Source: Streptomyces sp. OfavH-34-F | Lineage (GTDB): Bacteria; Actinomycetota; Actinomycetes; Streptomycetales; Streptomycetaceae | Length of the DNA: 64,000 nucleotides | Direction of reading: 5' to 3' | Assembly: GCF_022347745.1 (NCBI RefSeq) | Contig: NZ_JAKRGC010000004.1 | Coordinates: forward strand, 1 to 64,000 | Shown here: positions 48,288-56,611 of the stretch, in pieces | Numbering within the stretch: position 1 is the stretch's first letter | How the letters are laid out: every line of letters starts with the position of its first letter | Notes under the pieces: model-generated | Told to the model about the DNA's origin: nothing | The model's database searches: none | What the model saw: only the letters and a program-made list of their open reading frames with translations | Position numbers and translations under genes: made by a program

Positions 48288-49988
48288 GTGGCGGAACGTA
48301 GCACGGCTGCCGTCGACGTGGCCGCAGACAGCGGGGACGAGCCGCTGACCGCCAAGGCGGACGAGGCCACGACCGACGGGACGGCAGAAGCGCAGGACTC
48401 GGCGGGCACGGACTCCTCGGAGAAGAACGGCGGGCAGACCGCTTCCGAGGCGTATCCGGCCGCCCCGGATCTGCACAGCGGACACAGACTGGCCCGCCGC
48501 TACCGGCTGGAGGAGTGCGTCACCCGGCTGGACGGCTTCAGCAGCTGGCGGGCCGTGGACGAGAAGCTGCGCCGCGCGGTCGGCGTCCACCTCCTCACCG
48601 CGGACCACCCCAGGGCACGTGCCGTCCTGGCCGCCGCCCGGTCCGCCGCCCTGCTGGGCGACCCGCGCTTCGTCCAGGTCCTCGACGCCGTCGAGGAGGA
48701 CGACCTCGTCTATGTCGTCCACGAATGGCTTCCCGACGCCACCGAGCTGACGGCGCTGCTCGGCGCCGGTCCGATGGACGCCCATGACGCCTACCAGCTC
48801 GTCAGCCAGGTCTCCCAGGCCATGGCCGCCGCCCATCGCGAGGGCCTGGCCCACCTCCGGCTGACGCCGGGCGCGGTGCTGCGCAGTTCGTCCGGCCAGT
48901 ACCGCATCCGGGGCCTCGCGGTGAACGCCGCCCTGCGGGGGATCACCTCCGACGGCCCCCAGCGCGCCGACACGGAGGCCATCGGCGCCCTGCTGTACGC
49001 CGCGCTGACCCAGCGCTGGCCGTACGAGAGCGACGCCTACGGGCTCACCGGGCTGCCCAAGGGCATGGGCCTGCTCCCGCCCGACCAGGTGCGGGCGGGA
49101 GTGCACCGGGGGCTCTCCGAGATCGCCATGCGGGCCCTCGCCAACGACGGGGCCACCGCGTCGCGCCAGGAACAGCCCTGCACGACCCCGGACGAGCTGG
49201 CCAAGGCCGTGGCGGCCATGCCCCGCATCCGGCCGCCCGAGCCCGTCTTCACCGCCCCGCCCGAGTACCAGCGGACCACCTACCAGCAGGGAACGTACGG
49301 CAGGCCGGCCGGGCCCGGCGCCGGAGTGACCCAGCCCGTCGTCCCGGTGCCTCCCGCACCCCTGCAGAGCCGCACCGGAAGGGCCCTGAAGTGGGCTGTC
49401 TCCGCTCTGCTGATCGCCGCTCTGGGCCTGGGCAGCTGGCAGCTCGCCGAAACGCTCATCGACCGGAACAACAACTCGGGCAGCGACCCCGGCACCACCC
49501 AGACCAATCCGCGGAACAACGACGCCCCGCCGGTCGAGAAGAGCAAGCCTGTCCCGATCGTCGGCGCCCAGGACTACGACCCGCTCGGCGCCGACGGCAG
49601 TGAGAAGCCCCAGAGCATAGGAAATGTCTACGACGACGACCCCAGTTCGTACTGGAATACGGACGGCTATTACTCCGCCGACTTCGGCAGGCTGAAGGAA
49701 GGCGTCGGGGTCGTCCTCGATCTCGGCAAGACACAGCGGGTCGGCACGGTGGACGTGTCCTTCCTCGGCGGCCCCACGTCGGTCGAGTTGCGGACCACCG
49801 ACGGTGCCACGGTGCCGAGCATGCCCAACGGCTTCGAGAAGGCCGCGCAGGGATCGGGCACCCAGGTGTCGCTCAAGCCGGCCAAGCCCGTAGAGGCTCG
49901 GTACCTGCTCATCTGGCTCACCCAGCTCCCGCCGACCAACGAGGGGAACTTCCGCGGGAAGATCTCGGACATCAAGGTCACCAGCTGA
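48288..49988 (+). CDS. Membrane-anchored pseudokinase with an outside discoidin-like domain (MurJ partner)
   Basis: The 566-residue protein has an acidic start (about 1-60) and a Ser/Thr-kinase-like domain (about 65-305) without the key residues. Where the ATP lysine should be stands VGVHLL, the HRD loop is HLRLTP, and no DFG is present (RGLAV). A Pro-rich linker, one membrane helix (about 364-388) and a C-terminal beta-rich, discoidin-like domain (about 420-566) follow. In M. tuberculosis the same parts are fused to MurJ (Rv3910) and recruit the FHA protein FhaA. Likely role: regulate lipid II flipping. GTG 48288 is used. Confidence 0.85.
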   Translation: MAERSTAAVDVAADSGDEPLTAKADEATTDGTAEAQDSAGTDSSEKNGGQTASEAYPAAPDLHSGHRLARRYRLEECVTRLDGFSSWRAVDEKLRRAVGVHLLTADHPRARAVLAAARSAALLGDPRFVQVLDAVEEDDLVYVVHEWLPDATELTALLGAGPMDAHDAYQLVSQVSQAMAAAHREGLAHLRLTPGAVLRSSSGQYRIRGLAVNAALRGITSDGPQRADTEAIGALLYAALTQRWPYESDAYGLTGLPKGMGLLPPDQVRAGVHRGLSEIAMRALANDGATASRQEQPCTTPDELAKAVAAMPRIRPPEPVFTAPPEYQRTTYQQGTYGRPAGPGAGVTQPVVPVPPAPLQSRTGRALKWAVSALLIAALGLGSWQLAETLIDRNNNSGSDPGTTQTNPRNNDAPPVEKSKPVPIVGAQDYDPLGADGSEKPQSIGNVYDDDPSSYWNTDGYYSADFGRLKEGVGVVLDLGKTQRVGTVDVSFLGGPTSVELRTTDGATVPSMPNGFEKAAQGSGTQVSLKPAKPVEARYLLIWLTQLPPTNEGNFRGKISDIKVTS

Positions 49989-50115
49989 CGTCCACGCGCA
50001 CAAAACAATCGGATTCCCCGCGCCCGCAGAATAGTGGAATCCCCCTTTACGCAATTTCCACCATGCGGTCATCCTCGCCGTTTACTTTCCGGCGGGGATC
50101 GGTTTGAATGCACGG

Positions 50116-50877
50116 ATGGCGACAGCTGAGGGGGGAGACCGCAAGCCTTACGCCGTCGACGCTGACGCCGACGCGACGAGCGATGCGGACCTCCTCGCCC
50201 ATCACGTCGCCGGTGACCCCGAAGCCTTCGGCGAACTCGCGCGTCGCCACCGCGACCGGCTCTGGGCCGTGGCGCTGCGCACACTGGGCGACCGGGAAGA
50301 GGCCGCCGACGCCGTCCAGGACGCCCTGGTGTCCGCCTTTCGCGCCGCCCACACCTTCCGCGGCCAGTCCGCCGTCACGACGTGGCTGCACCGCATCACG
50401 GTCAACGCCTGCCTGGACCGGGTCCGCAAGGCCGCCTCGCGGAAGACCTCGCCGGTCGACGACCCGGAGCGGCTGGACCAGCTCCTGGAGCCCCACGAGT
50501 CGGCGGAGGCACCGGCAGAGCGCCACGCTCTCCACCGCGAACTCCTGGCGGCTCTGGCCACGCTCACCGCCGAGCAGCGCGCAGCCCTCGTCCTGGTGGA
50601 CATGCAGGGGTACCCCGTGGCGGAGGCCGCCCAGATCCTCGACGTGCCCGTGGGCACCGTGAAGAGTCGGTGCGCCAGAGGCCGCGCCCGCCTGGCCCCA
50701 CTGCTGACTCATCTCCGCAGCGACGGAGGTGACCGGCAGCCGGCCGCCGGACCGGAAGGGAACCGGACCCGCAGACCATCCGTCCCACCGGCAGCCGGAC
50801 CACGGGACTCAGTCCGGCCACGAGACACGGACACCAGCGGTCCCACAGCGATGAAGGGCGGAGGTGGACACCGATGA
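50116..50877 (+). CDS. sigM: ECF sigma factor SigM
   Basis: The 253-residue ECF sigma factor has a sigma-2 region (about 20-95, DLLAHHVAGDPEAFGELARRHRDRLWAVA) and a sigma-4 region (about 150-205, YPVAEAAQILDVPVGTVKSRCARGRARL). An unusual Pro/Arg-rich tail of about 45 residues follows. It overlaps the anti-sigma gene by 4 bp (ATGA). The order murJ-sigM-anti-sigma-trxB-trxA equals that of M. tuberculosis Rv3910-Rv3914, where the factor is SigM. ATG 50116 was chosen; TTG 50104 in the same frame is possible. Confidence 0.9.
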   Translation: MATAEGGDRKPYAVDADADATSDADLLAHHVAGDPEAFGELARRHRDRLWAVALRTLGDREEAADAVQDALVSAFRAAHTFRGQSAVTTWLHRITVNACLDRVRKAASRKTSPVDDPERLDQLLEPHESAEAPAERHALHRELLAALATLTAEQRAALVLVDMQGYPVAEAAQILDVPVGTVKSRCARGRARLAPLLTHLRSDGGDRQPAAGPEGNRTRRPSVPPAAGPRDSVRPRDTDTSGPTAMKGGGGHR

Positions 50878-51845
50878 CATCAACAGCCGACACGACCCAG
50901 CACCCGGACGTCACGGAGATCTCCGACCTGACCGAGGGGTTGCTCTCCGAGCCCCGCGCCGCAGAAGTGCGCAACCACATCGCTCTCTGCGATCTCTGCG
51001 GTGACGTTCTCGCCTCGCTGGAGGAAATCAGCGAGCTGCTCGGCGAGCTGCCCGCCCCGGAGCCCATGCCTGCGGAATTCGCCGAACGCCTTGATGCCGC
51101 CTTGGCCGCCGAGGCGCTGACCCGGCTCACGGAAGCGCCCCAGACCGCCGATGTTTCACGTGAAACCAAGCAGCAGCCGATAGCACCGGTCCCGTCGGTC
51201 CGGCCGGAGCCGACGAACCGCCCCACCGGACACGCCCGTGCGGCTACCGGTCCAGGGCGCCGGGCCGGTCGGCACCGGCGTCGCACCGCCGTTCTCGTCG
51301 GTGCGTTCGGAGCCGCTGCTCTGGCTGGCATGGGCGTCTTCCTGCTCCAGAACACACCTGTCGCGCAGAGCAGCAGCGACGCCCCTGCATTCAGCCGGGG
51401 CGCGGCCGCAGGAAGCGACGCCACGACGTTCACCCAGTCCTCCCTCAGGGACCAGGTGCACGCTCTGCTGGAATCTCATGACGCCCCGCCCTCCACCCAG
51501 AGCACCGGCGGCAAGGAGCAGGCCCCGTCCGTCGGGTCCAAGTCCTCCCCCCGGTCCGAGCCCCCGTCGCAGACCGCCCCTTCTGACTCCACGGCCTCCG
51601 ACTCCCCACTCCGCGCTGCCTCCGTGCAGGTGCCGGAGTGCGTGGCGAAGGGCATCGGACAGGACGCCCCCGCCCTCGCCATCGAGAAGGGCACCTACGA
51701 GGGCCTCGACGCGTTCCTCGTCGTCCTGCCCCACCCCACGGACCCGGCCAGTGTCCAGGCCTACGTGGTGGATGCCGCCTGCGTCGGCGCCGAGCCCTCC
51801 ATCAAGGGAAAGCTGCTGCTGACGCACCCCTACTCCCGCCCCTGA
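50874..51845 (+). CDS. Membrane-spanning ZAS-type anti-sigma factor for SigM
   Basis: The 323-residue protein has an N-terminal zinc-associated anti-sigma motif (HIALCDLCGDV, H-x3-C-x2-C, about 34-44) and one membrane helix (about 140-158). A low-complexity outside stretch and a C-terminal outside domain follow. It should hold SigM inactive at the membrane until an envelope or redox signal arrives. It overlaps sigM by 4 bp, so translation is coupled. A perfect parS inside the gene (51153-51166) encodes the VSRET at about residues 94-98. Confidence 0.86.
   Translation: MTSTADTTQHPDVTEISDLTEGLLSEPRAAEVRNHIALCDLCGDVLASLEEISELLGELPAPEPMPAEFAERLDAALAAEALTRLTEAPQTADVSRETKQQPIAPVPSVRPEPTNRPTGHARAATGPGRRAGRHRRRTAVLVGAFGAAALAGMGVFLLQNTPVAQSSSDAPAFSRGAAAGSDATTFTQSSLRDQVHALLESHDAPPSTQSTGGKEQAPSVGSKSSPRSEPPSQTAPSDSTASDSPLRAASVQVPECVAKGIGQDAPALAIEKGTYEGLDAFLVVLPHPTDPASVQAYVVDAACVGAEPSIKGKLLLTHPYSRP
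51153..51166. other. parS site (perfect) inside the anti-sigma gene
   Basis: GTTTCACGTGAAAC in frame as Val-Ser-Arg-Glu-Thr, in the linker between the zinc domain and the membrane helix. Disordered linkers tolerate such an insertion. Confidence 0.92.
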
Positions 51846-51874
51846 CAGCGCACCGCAGCCGCCTCGGCACATCG

Positions 51875-51902
51875 GGGAATGCATCCCCCATAAAATCCGT
51901 TG
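51875..51902 (+). promoter_or_regulatory. Sigma-R type promoter of trxBA
   Basis: GGGAAT (51875-51880), an 18-bp spacer, and GTTG (51899-51902) match the Streptomyces sigma-R promoter consensus GGGAAT-n18-GTT exactly. It lies 76 bp upstream of the trxB GTG. Sigma-R drives the thiol-stress response and is known to transcribe trxBA in S. coelicolor. Confidence 0.85.
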
Positions 51903-51977
51903 GGTGGGGTGAGAGTCGTTGAACCGGCCCCAGTAGGCGTGGACAGTAGGCAGTCTGCAGAGACGAGGAAGAAACCC

Positions 51978-52943
51978 GTGAGCGACGTGCGTAATGTGAT
52001 CATCATTGGCTCGGGCCCGGCCGGCTATACGGCCGCCCTTTACACCGCGCGCGCCTCTCTGAAGCCGCTGGTCTTCGAGGGAGCCGTCACCGCCGGTGGC
52101 GCCCTCATGAACACCACCGACGTAGAGAACTTCCCCGGTTTCCAGGACGGGATCATGGGCCCGGAGCTCATGGACAACATGCGCGCCCAGGCCGAGCGCT
52201 TCGGCGCCGAGCTGGTCCCCGACGATGTGGTCTCCGTCGACCTCACCGGTGACATCAAGACCGTCACCGACACCGCGGGCACGGTTCACCGCGCGAAGGC
52301 CGTCATCGTGACCACCGGTTCGCAGCACCGCAAGCTCGGCCTGCCCAACGAGGACGCTCTCTCCGGACGCGGCGTCTCCTGGTGCGCGACCTGCGACGGC
52401 TTCTTCTTCAAGGACCAGGACATCGCCGTGGTGGGCGGTGGCGACACCGCGATGGAGGAAGCGACCTTCCTCTCGCGCTTCGCCAAGTCGGTCACCATCA
52501 TCCACCGCCGTGACACCCTGCGCGCCTCCAAGACCATGCAGGAACGCGCCTTCGCCGACCCGAAGATCAAGTTCGCCTGGGACAGCGAGGTCGCAGGCAT
52601 CAACGGCGAGCAGAAGCTGGCCGGGGTGACCCTGCGCAACACCAAGACCGGTGAGACGTCCGAGCTGGCCGTGACCGGCCTGTTCATCGCCGTCGGTCAC
52701 GACCCGCGCACCGAACTGTTCAAGGGCCAGCTCGACCTGGACGACGAGGGCTACCTCAAGGTCGCCGCTCCCTCGACGCGCACCAACGTGACCGGGGTCT
52801 TCGGCGCCGGTGACGTCGTCGACCACACCTACCGCCAGGCGATCACCGCAGCCGGCACTGGCTGCTCCGCCGCACTCGACGCCGAGCGCTTCCTCGCCGC
52901 GCTCGCCGACGACGAGAAGGCCGCTTCCGCAGCCGCTGTCTGA
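51978..52943 (+). CDS. trxB: Thioredoxin reductase
   Basis: The 321-residue flavoenzyme reduces thioredoxin with NADPH. It has the FAD motif [15 protein letters not shown], the redox-active CATC (in [13 protein letters not shown], about 136-139), the NADPH motif [12 protein letters not shown] and the second FAD motif [21 protein letters not shown]. The GTG at 51978 has GAGGAAGAA upstream. It forms an operon with trxA 53 bp downstream. Confidence 0.97.
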   Translation: MSDVRNVIIIGSGPAGYTAALYTARASLKPLVFEGAVTAGGALMNTTDVENFPGFQDGIMGPELMDNMRAQAERFGAELVPDDVVSVDLTGDIKTVTDTAGTVHRAKAVIVTTGSQHRKLGLPNEDALSGRGVSWCATCDGFFFKDQDIAVVGGGDTAMEEATFLSRFAKSVTIIHRRDTLRASKTMQERAFADPKIKFAWDSEVAGINGEQKLAGVTLRNTKTGETSELAVTGLFIAVGHDPRTELFKGQLDLDDEGYLKVAAPSTRTNVTGVFGAGDVVDHTYRQAITAAGTGCSAALDAERFLAALADDEKAASAAAV

Positions 52944-52996
52944 CCCACGCCTCATCCACATCCCCACCCACACCCCGCGAAGTTAAGGAGGACGCC

Positions 52997-53326
52997 GTGG
53001 CCGGCGCCCTGAAGAACGTGACCGACGACACCTTCGAGCAGGATGTCCTCAAGAGCGACAAGCCGGTTCTGGTGGACTTCTGGGCTGCCTGGTGCGGCCC
53101 GTGCCGTCAGATCGCCCCCTCGCTGGAGGCCATCGCCGCAGAGCACGGCGAGATCGAGGTCGTGAAGCTCAACATCGACGAGAACCCGGCCACCGCTGCC
53201 AAGTACGGCGTCATGTCCATCCCGACGCTGAACGTCTACCAGGGCGGCGAGGTCGCCAAGACCATCGTGGGTGCGAAGCCGAAGGCCGCGATCCTTCGCG
53301 AGCTCTCGGGCTTCATCGCCGAGTAA
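52997..53326 (+). CDS. trxA: Thioredoxin
   Basis: The 109-residue thioredoxin has the active site [13 protein letters not shown] and the cis-proline in MSIPTLNVY. It reduces protein disulphides in the cytoplasm, fed by TrxB upstream. GTG 52997 has AAGGAGG upstream. A long terminator that shares bases with a parS site follows. Confidence 0.97.
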   Translation: MAGALKNVTDDTFEQDVLKSDKPVLVDFWAAWCGPCRQIAPSLEAIAAEHGEIEVVKLNIDENPATAAKYGVMSIPTLNVYQGGEVAKTIVGAKPKAAILRELSGFIAE

Positions 53327-53344
53327 GGCAGCCCCGCGTCTGCT

Positions 53345-53358
53345 GTTTCACGTGAAAC
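53345..53358. other. parS site (perfect), overlapping the trxA terminator
   Basis: GTTTCACGTGAAAC 18 bp after the trxA stop. Its right half (53352-53358) is the base of the terminator stem. Confidence 0.93.
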
Positions 53359-53389
53359 GGGCCCGTCCGTCAGGACGGGCCCGTTTCAC
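53352..53389 (+). terminator. Terminator after trxA, built on a parS half-site
   Basis: A 17-bp perfect stem (53352-53368 and 53373-53389) with loop GTCA. The left arm begins GTGAAACGGGCCC; the right arm ends GGGCCCGTTTCAC and is followed by TTT. The outer seven pairs come from the right half of parS. Confidence 0.88.
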
Positions 53390-53432
53390 TTTCCCCGGGG
53401 CGATCGCTCGCGCCGTGCTGGTGGACAACCCC

Positions 53433-54050
53433 TCACAACGGCCGCAGCGCGGGCTCCTTCTGCACCGCGCCGAGGAGTCGGTCCAGGGCCATCTCGACAT
53501 CCTCCTTCCAGGAGAGCGTCGTGCGCAGTTCCAACCGCAGCCGAGGGTGGACCGGGTGCGGCCGTACGGTCTTGAACCCCACCGCCAGCAAGTGGTCCGC
53601 AGGAAGTACGCAGGCCGGTTCCTTCCATCGGGCGTCACCGAAGGCTTCGATCGCCTTGAATCCCCGGCGGATCAGATCCTTGGCCACGGTCTGCACCATG
53701 ACCCGTCCCAGCCCTTGCCCCCGGTACCCCGGCATGATCAACGCCGTCATCAGCTGTACGGCGTCGGAGGAGACCGGACTCGTCGGAAAGGCGGTGGCTC
53801 GCGGGACGTAGGCGGGCGGGGCGTAGAGCACAAAGCCGGCCGGTACGTCGTCGACATACAGCACACGGCCGCAGGAGCCCCATTCCAGAAGGACTCCGGA
53901 GATCCATGCTTCCTTCTCCCGGTCGGCCGTTCCGTTCTTGACGGCGGCCTCACCGCTGACCGGGTCGAGCTCCCAGAACACGCAGGAGCGACAGCGCCGG
54001 GGGAGGTCGGGAAGGTTGTCCAGCGTGAGCGGTACGAGCCGACGCCCCAT
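53433..54050 (-). CDS. GNAT-family N-acetyltransferase
   Basis: The 205-residue protein has a GNAT fold with the acetyl-CoA loop MPGYRGQGLGRVMVQTVAKDLIRRGF (about 110-135). A cysteine-containing start (RRCRSCVFWELDP) suggests a metal or structural site. The substrate is unknown. ATG 54050 is used. It lies between trxA and parB, at the place where mycobacteria carry the wall regulator CwlM. Confidence 0.85.
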   Translation of the reverse strand: MGRRLVPLTLDNLPDLPRRCRSCVFWELDPVSGEAAVKNGTADREKEAWISGVLLEWGSCGRVLYVDDVPAGFVLYAPPAYVPRATAFPTSPVSSDAVQLMTALIMPGYRGQGLGRVMVQTVAKDLIRRGFKAIEAFGDARWKEPACVLPADHLLAVGFKTVRPHPVHPRLRLELRTTLSWKEDVEMALDRLLGAVQKEPALRPL

Positions 54051-54155
54051 GAAGGCTGTTCCTCACTTCTCTCGCCCACCGCGTCGTGGGCGGAAATGAC
54101 CTGCCACAACGCATCGTAACGACCCCTCGATCAAGCCGACACCGCGATACAGCAA

Positions 54156-54195
54156 AGGGCGGGCTGTATTCCGTGAACCGGAAACAGCCCGCCCT
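54156..54195 (-). terminator. Terminator after parB
   Basis: A 12-bp stem AGGGCGGGCTGT / ACAGCCCGCCCT (54156-54167 and 54184-54195), 22 bp after the parB stop. Its loop holds a smaller TTCCG/CGGAA pairing. Confidence 0.82.
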
Positions 54196-54217
54196 CAGCG
54201 TCAGAGCCCAGGTGAGA

Positions 54218-55297
54218 TCAGCCTTCGTCGTCCGCGGTCGCGTCCTCGGACTGAGCACGGTCCAGTACCCGGCCCTCGCCCGGCGCGAGACTGCCGAGGA
54301 TGCGGTCCAGATCCTCCATCGAGGCGAACTCGACGACGATCTTTCCCTTCTTCTGCCCCAGATCGACCTTCACGCGCGTCTCGAAGCGATCGGAGAGCCG
54401 GGACGCCAGGTCGGAAAGCGCCGGAGAAACCCGGGCGCCCGCCCGAGGACCCTTGGCCTTCTTGGTGCTCGTGGGCCCGGAACCCATGAGCGTCACGATC
54501 TCCTCGACGGCACGTACCGAAAGCCCCTCGGCCACGATGCGATGGGCCAGCTTGTCCTGCTCCTCGGAGTCGTCCACCGAGAGCAGGGCCCGCGCGTGGC
54601 CCGCCGACAGCACGCCGGCGGCCACCCTGCGCTGGACCGGCGCCGACAACCGCAGCAGCCGCAGCGTGTTGGACACCTGGGGCCTGGACCTCCCGATCCG
54701 GTCGGCCAGCTGGTCATGCGTGCACTTGAAGTCCTTGAGCAGCTGGTCGTACGCAGCCGCTTCCTCCAGCGGGTTCAGCTGAGCCCGGTGCAGGTTCTCC
54801 AGGAGGGCGTCAAGGAGAAGCTTCTCGTCGTCGGTGGCCCGAACGATGGCAGGGATACGCTCCAGGCCCGCCTCTCGGCAGGCCCTCCAACGCCGCTCGC
54901 CCATGATGAGCTCAAAGCGGTCTGTCCCGGTCTTCCGCACCACGACCGGCTGGAGCAGACCCACCTCCTTGATGGAGGTAACCAGTTCCGCCAGCGCGTC
55001 CTCGTCGAAGACCTCACGCGGCTGACGCGGGTTGGGCGTGATGGAGTCGAGCGGTACCTCGGCGAAGTACGCACCGGCCACGTCGCCCTCGACGCGTGCG
55101 TCGGACACCGGCGCGCTCGGCTCCGGCACCACCGGATTGGCACCCAGCGTGGTCACCTTGGCGGCGGCCACCCCGCGTTCCGTGGTGAGAACGGGCGAAC
55201 CGGTTCCGGCACCGTTGGACGGCAGCTGCTTCTCCTGCGGAGCAGCAGGGATCAGGGCACCGAGCCCTCGCCCCAACCCTCGACGACGCTCACTCAC
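54218..55297 (-). CDS. parB: Chromosome-partitioning protein ParB
   Basis: ParB binds parS and spreads as a CTP-dependent clamp, building the segregation complex near oriC. The 359-residue protein starts [17 protein letters not shown] (helix that contacts ParA), has the CTP-binding GERRWRA motif (about 130) and the KorB/ParB helix-turn-helix (about 170-230, [21 protein letters not shown]). It ends in a dimerisation domain. Its ATG overlaps the parA stop by 4 bp, so the two are coupled. Confidence 0.97.
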   Translation of the reverse strand: MSERRRGLGRGLGALIPAAPQEKQLPSNGAGTGSPVLTTERGVAAAKVTTLGANPVVPEPSAPVSDARVEGDVAGAYFAEVPLDSITPNPRQPREVFDEDALAELVTSIKEVGLLQPVVVRKTGTDRFELIMGERRWRACREAGLERIPAIVRATDDEKLLLDALLENLHRAQLNPLEEAAAYDQLLKDFKCTHDQLADRIGRSRPQVSNTLRLLRLSAPVQRRVAAGVLSAGHARALLSVDDSEEQDKLAHRIVAEGLSVRAVEEIVTLMGSGPTSTKKAKGPRAGARVSPALSDLASRLSDRFETRVKVDLGQKKGKIVVEFASMEDLDRILGSLAPGEGRVLDRAQSEDATADDEG

Positions 55298-56370
55298 TGG
55301 ATCCCCTCCGAATTGCTCTGCTGACTGATCGAACCGCCCGTGTGGGCGTGCTGGCCCTCGTACTGCACCCCGACCCCTCGCAGCGCGATCTCGCGAGCCG
55401 CCTCAAGGTACGACAGCGAGCCGCTGGAACCGGGGTCGTAGGTGAGCACGGTCTGCCCGTAGCTCGGCGCCTCGGAGATACGGACCGACCGGGGAATGCT
55501 GGTCCGCAGCACCTCCTTGCCGAAGTGGCTGCGCACCTCCTCCGCCACCTGCGACGCCAGCCTGGTACGGCCGTCGTACATGGTGAGGAGGATGGTCGAC
55601 ACATGCAGGTCGGGGTTGAGGTGGCCTCGTACCAGCTCGACGTTGCGCAGGAGCTGGCCCAGCCCCTCCAGCGCGTAGTACTCGCACTGGATGGGGATCA
55701 GCACCTCTGCGCCGGCCACCAGCGCGTTGACCGTCAGCAGACCCAGCGAGGGCGGGCAGTCAATCAGGATGTAGTCCAGCGGCTGCTCATACGCCTGGAT
55801 GGCGCGCTGAAGTCGACTCTCCCGCGCCACCAGCGACACCAGCTCGATCTCCGCACCGGCGAGATCGATGGTGGCCGGGGCGCAGAAGAGGCCTTCGACG
55901 TCCTTTACGGGCTGAACCACATCGGAGAGCGGCTTGCTCTCCACCAGGACGTCATAGATCGAGGGAACTTCGGCGTGATGGTCGATGCCCAGAGCCGTGG
56001 AGGCGTTGCCCTGCGGGTCGAGGTCCACCACCAGGACACGGGCACCGTGCAATGCCAGTGACGCAGCAAGGTTGACCGTGGAGGTGGTCTTACCCACCCC
56101 GCCCTTCTGGTTGGCCACAACCATGACGCGCGTCTGCTCGGGCCTCGGCAGCCCTTCGCCGGCACGGCCGAGGGCTTCCACCGCCAGCTGGGCCGCGCGA
56201 CCGATGGGTGTGTCGTCCATCGGCGGCGGTGTTTCACGTGAAACACCGTCTCCCGCCGATTCGGTTCGGGGACCGGGGACCGGATCGGTCATCGGCCCCG
56301 CGATGTTGGCGTCGGACCGCAAGGATTCACTCTCCTCGACTTCAGGCTCGCAATGAGCAGAGCCTGTCAT
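55294..56370 (-). CDS. parA: Chromosome-partitioning ATPase ParA
   Basis: ParA is the Walker-type ATPase that moves ParB-parS complexes and polarises them in hyphae. The deviant Walker [14 protein letters not shown] is near residue 112 and Walker A' [10 protein letters not shown] follows. The first 90 residues are acidic and disordered. The start is uncertain: ATG 56370 (MTGSAHC) matches what I recall of S. coelicolor ParA but has a weak ribosome site; the open frame reaches 56562, and a later Met is possible. A parS inside the gene encodes VSRET. Confidence 0.94.
   Translation of the reverse strand: MTGSAHCEPEVEESESLRSDANIAGPMTDPVPGPRTESAGDGVSRETPPPMDDTPIGRAAQLAVEALGRAGEGLPRPEQTRVMVVANQKGGVGKTTSTVNLAASLALHGARVLVVDLDPQGNASTALGIDHHAEVPSIYDVLVESKPLSDVVQPVKDVEGLFCAPATIDLAGAEIELVSLVARESRLQRAIQAYEQPLDYILIDCPPSLGLLTVNALVAGAEVLIPIQCEYYALEGLGQLLRNVELVRGHLNPDLHVSTILLTMYDGRTRLASQVAEEVRSHFGKEVLRTSIPRSVRISEAPSYGQTVLTYDPGSSGSLSYLEAAREIALRGVGVQYEGQHAHTGGSISQQSNSEGIQ
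56231..56244. other. parS site (perfect) inside the 5' part of parA
   Basis: GTTTCACGTGAAAC, extended to a 22-bp perfect palindrome (56227-56248). On the minus strand it encodes VSRET in the disordered start of ParA. ParB bound here could feed back on parAB transcription. Confidence 0.92.
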
Positions 56371-56406
56371 GGTTTCGGGGTCGTGAACCAGCGAGGCCCG
56401 CTCTTC

Positions 56407-56433
56407 TGTGGATGAAACCACTTCTGTGGACAA
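56407..56433 (-). promoter_or_regulatory. DnaA boxes upstream of parA
   Basis: TTGTCCACA (56425-56433, minus strand) is a perfect DnaA box. TCATCCACA (56407-56415, minus) differs from TTATCCACA at one base. Both lie 37-63 bp upstream of the presumed parA start. They may tie partition genes to DnaA level. Confidence 0.6.
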
Positions 56434-56516
56434 CTCCGTAGCCCTAACGGGTCTGCGATGGGGAGGGGCGGCTGCCTCATGACCGCGACCGATGATTCCA
56501 TGCAGCAGAGAACGAC

Positions 56517-56530
56517 GTTTCACGTGAAAC
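56517..56530. other. parS site (perfect) between rsmG and parA
   Basis: GTTTCACGTGAAAC 147 bp upstream of the presumed parA start and 81 bp after the rsmG stop. It is the perfect parS closest to oriC in this window, about 6 kb away. Confidence 0.93.
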
Positions 56531-56611
56531 ACGATGCCTCCGCAGCGTAGCCACGGAGTCACGACACTCCGCGTGGGGCCCCCGTACGCTCCACGCCAGG
56601 GGTTACCGCCC

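Noticed and set aside
53420-53428. DnaA box (TTGTCCACC, minus strand) after trxA
   Set aside because: It is a single box with one mismatch and no partner nearby, so chance occurrence is likely.
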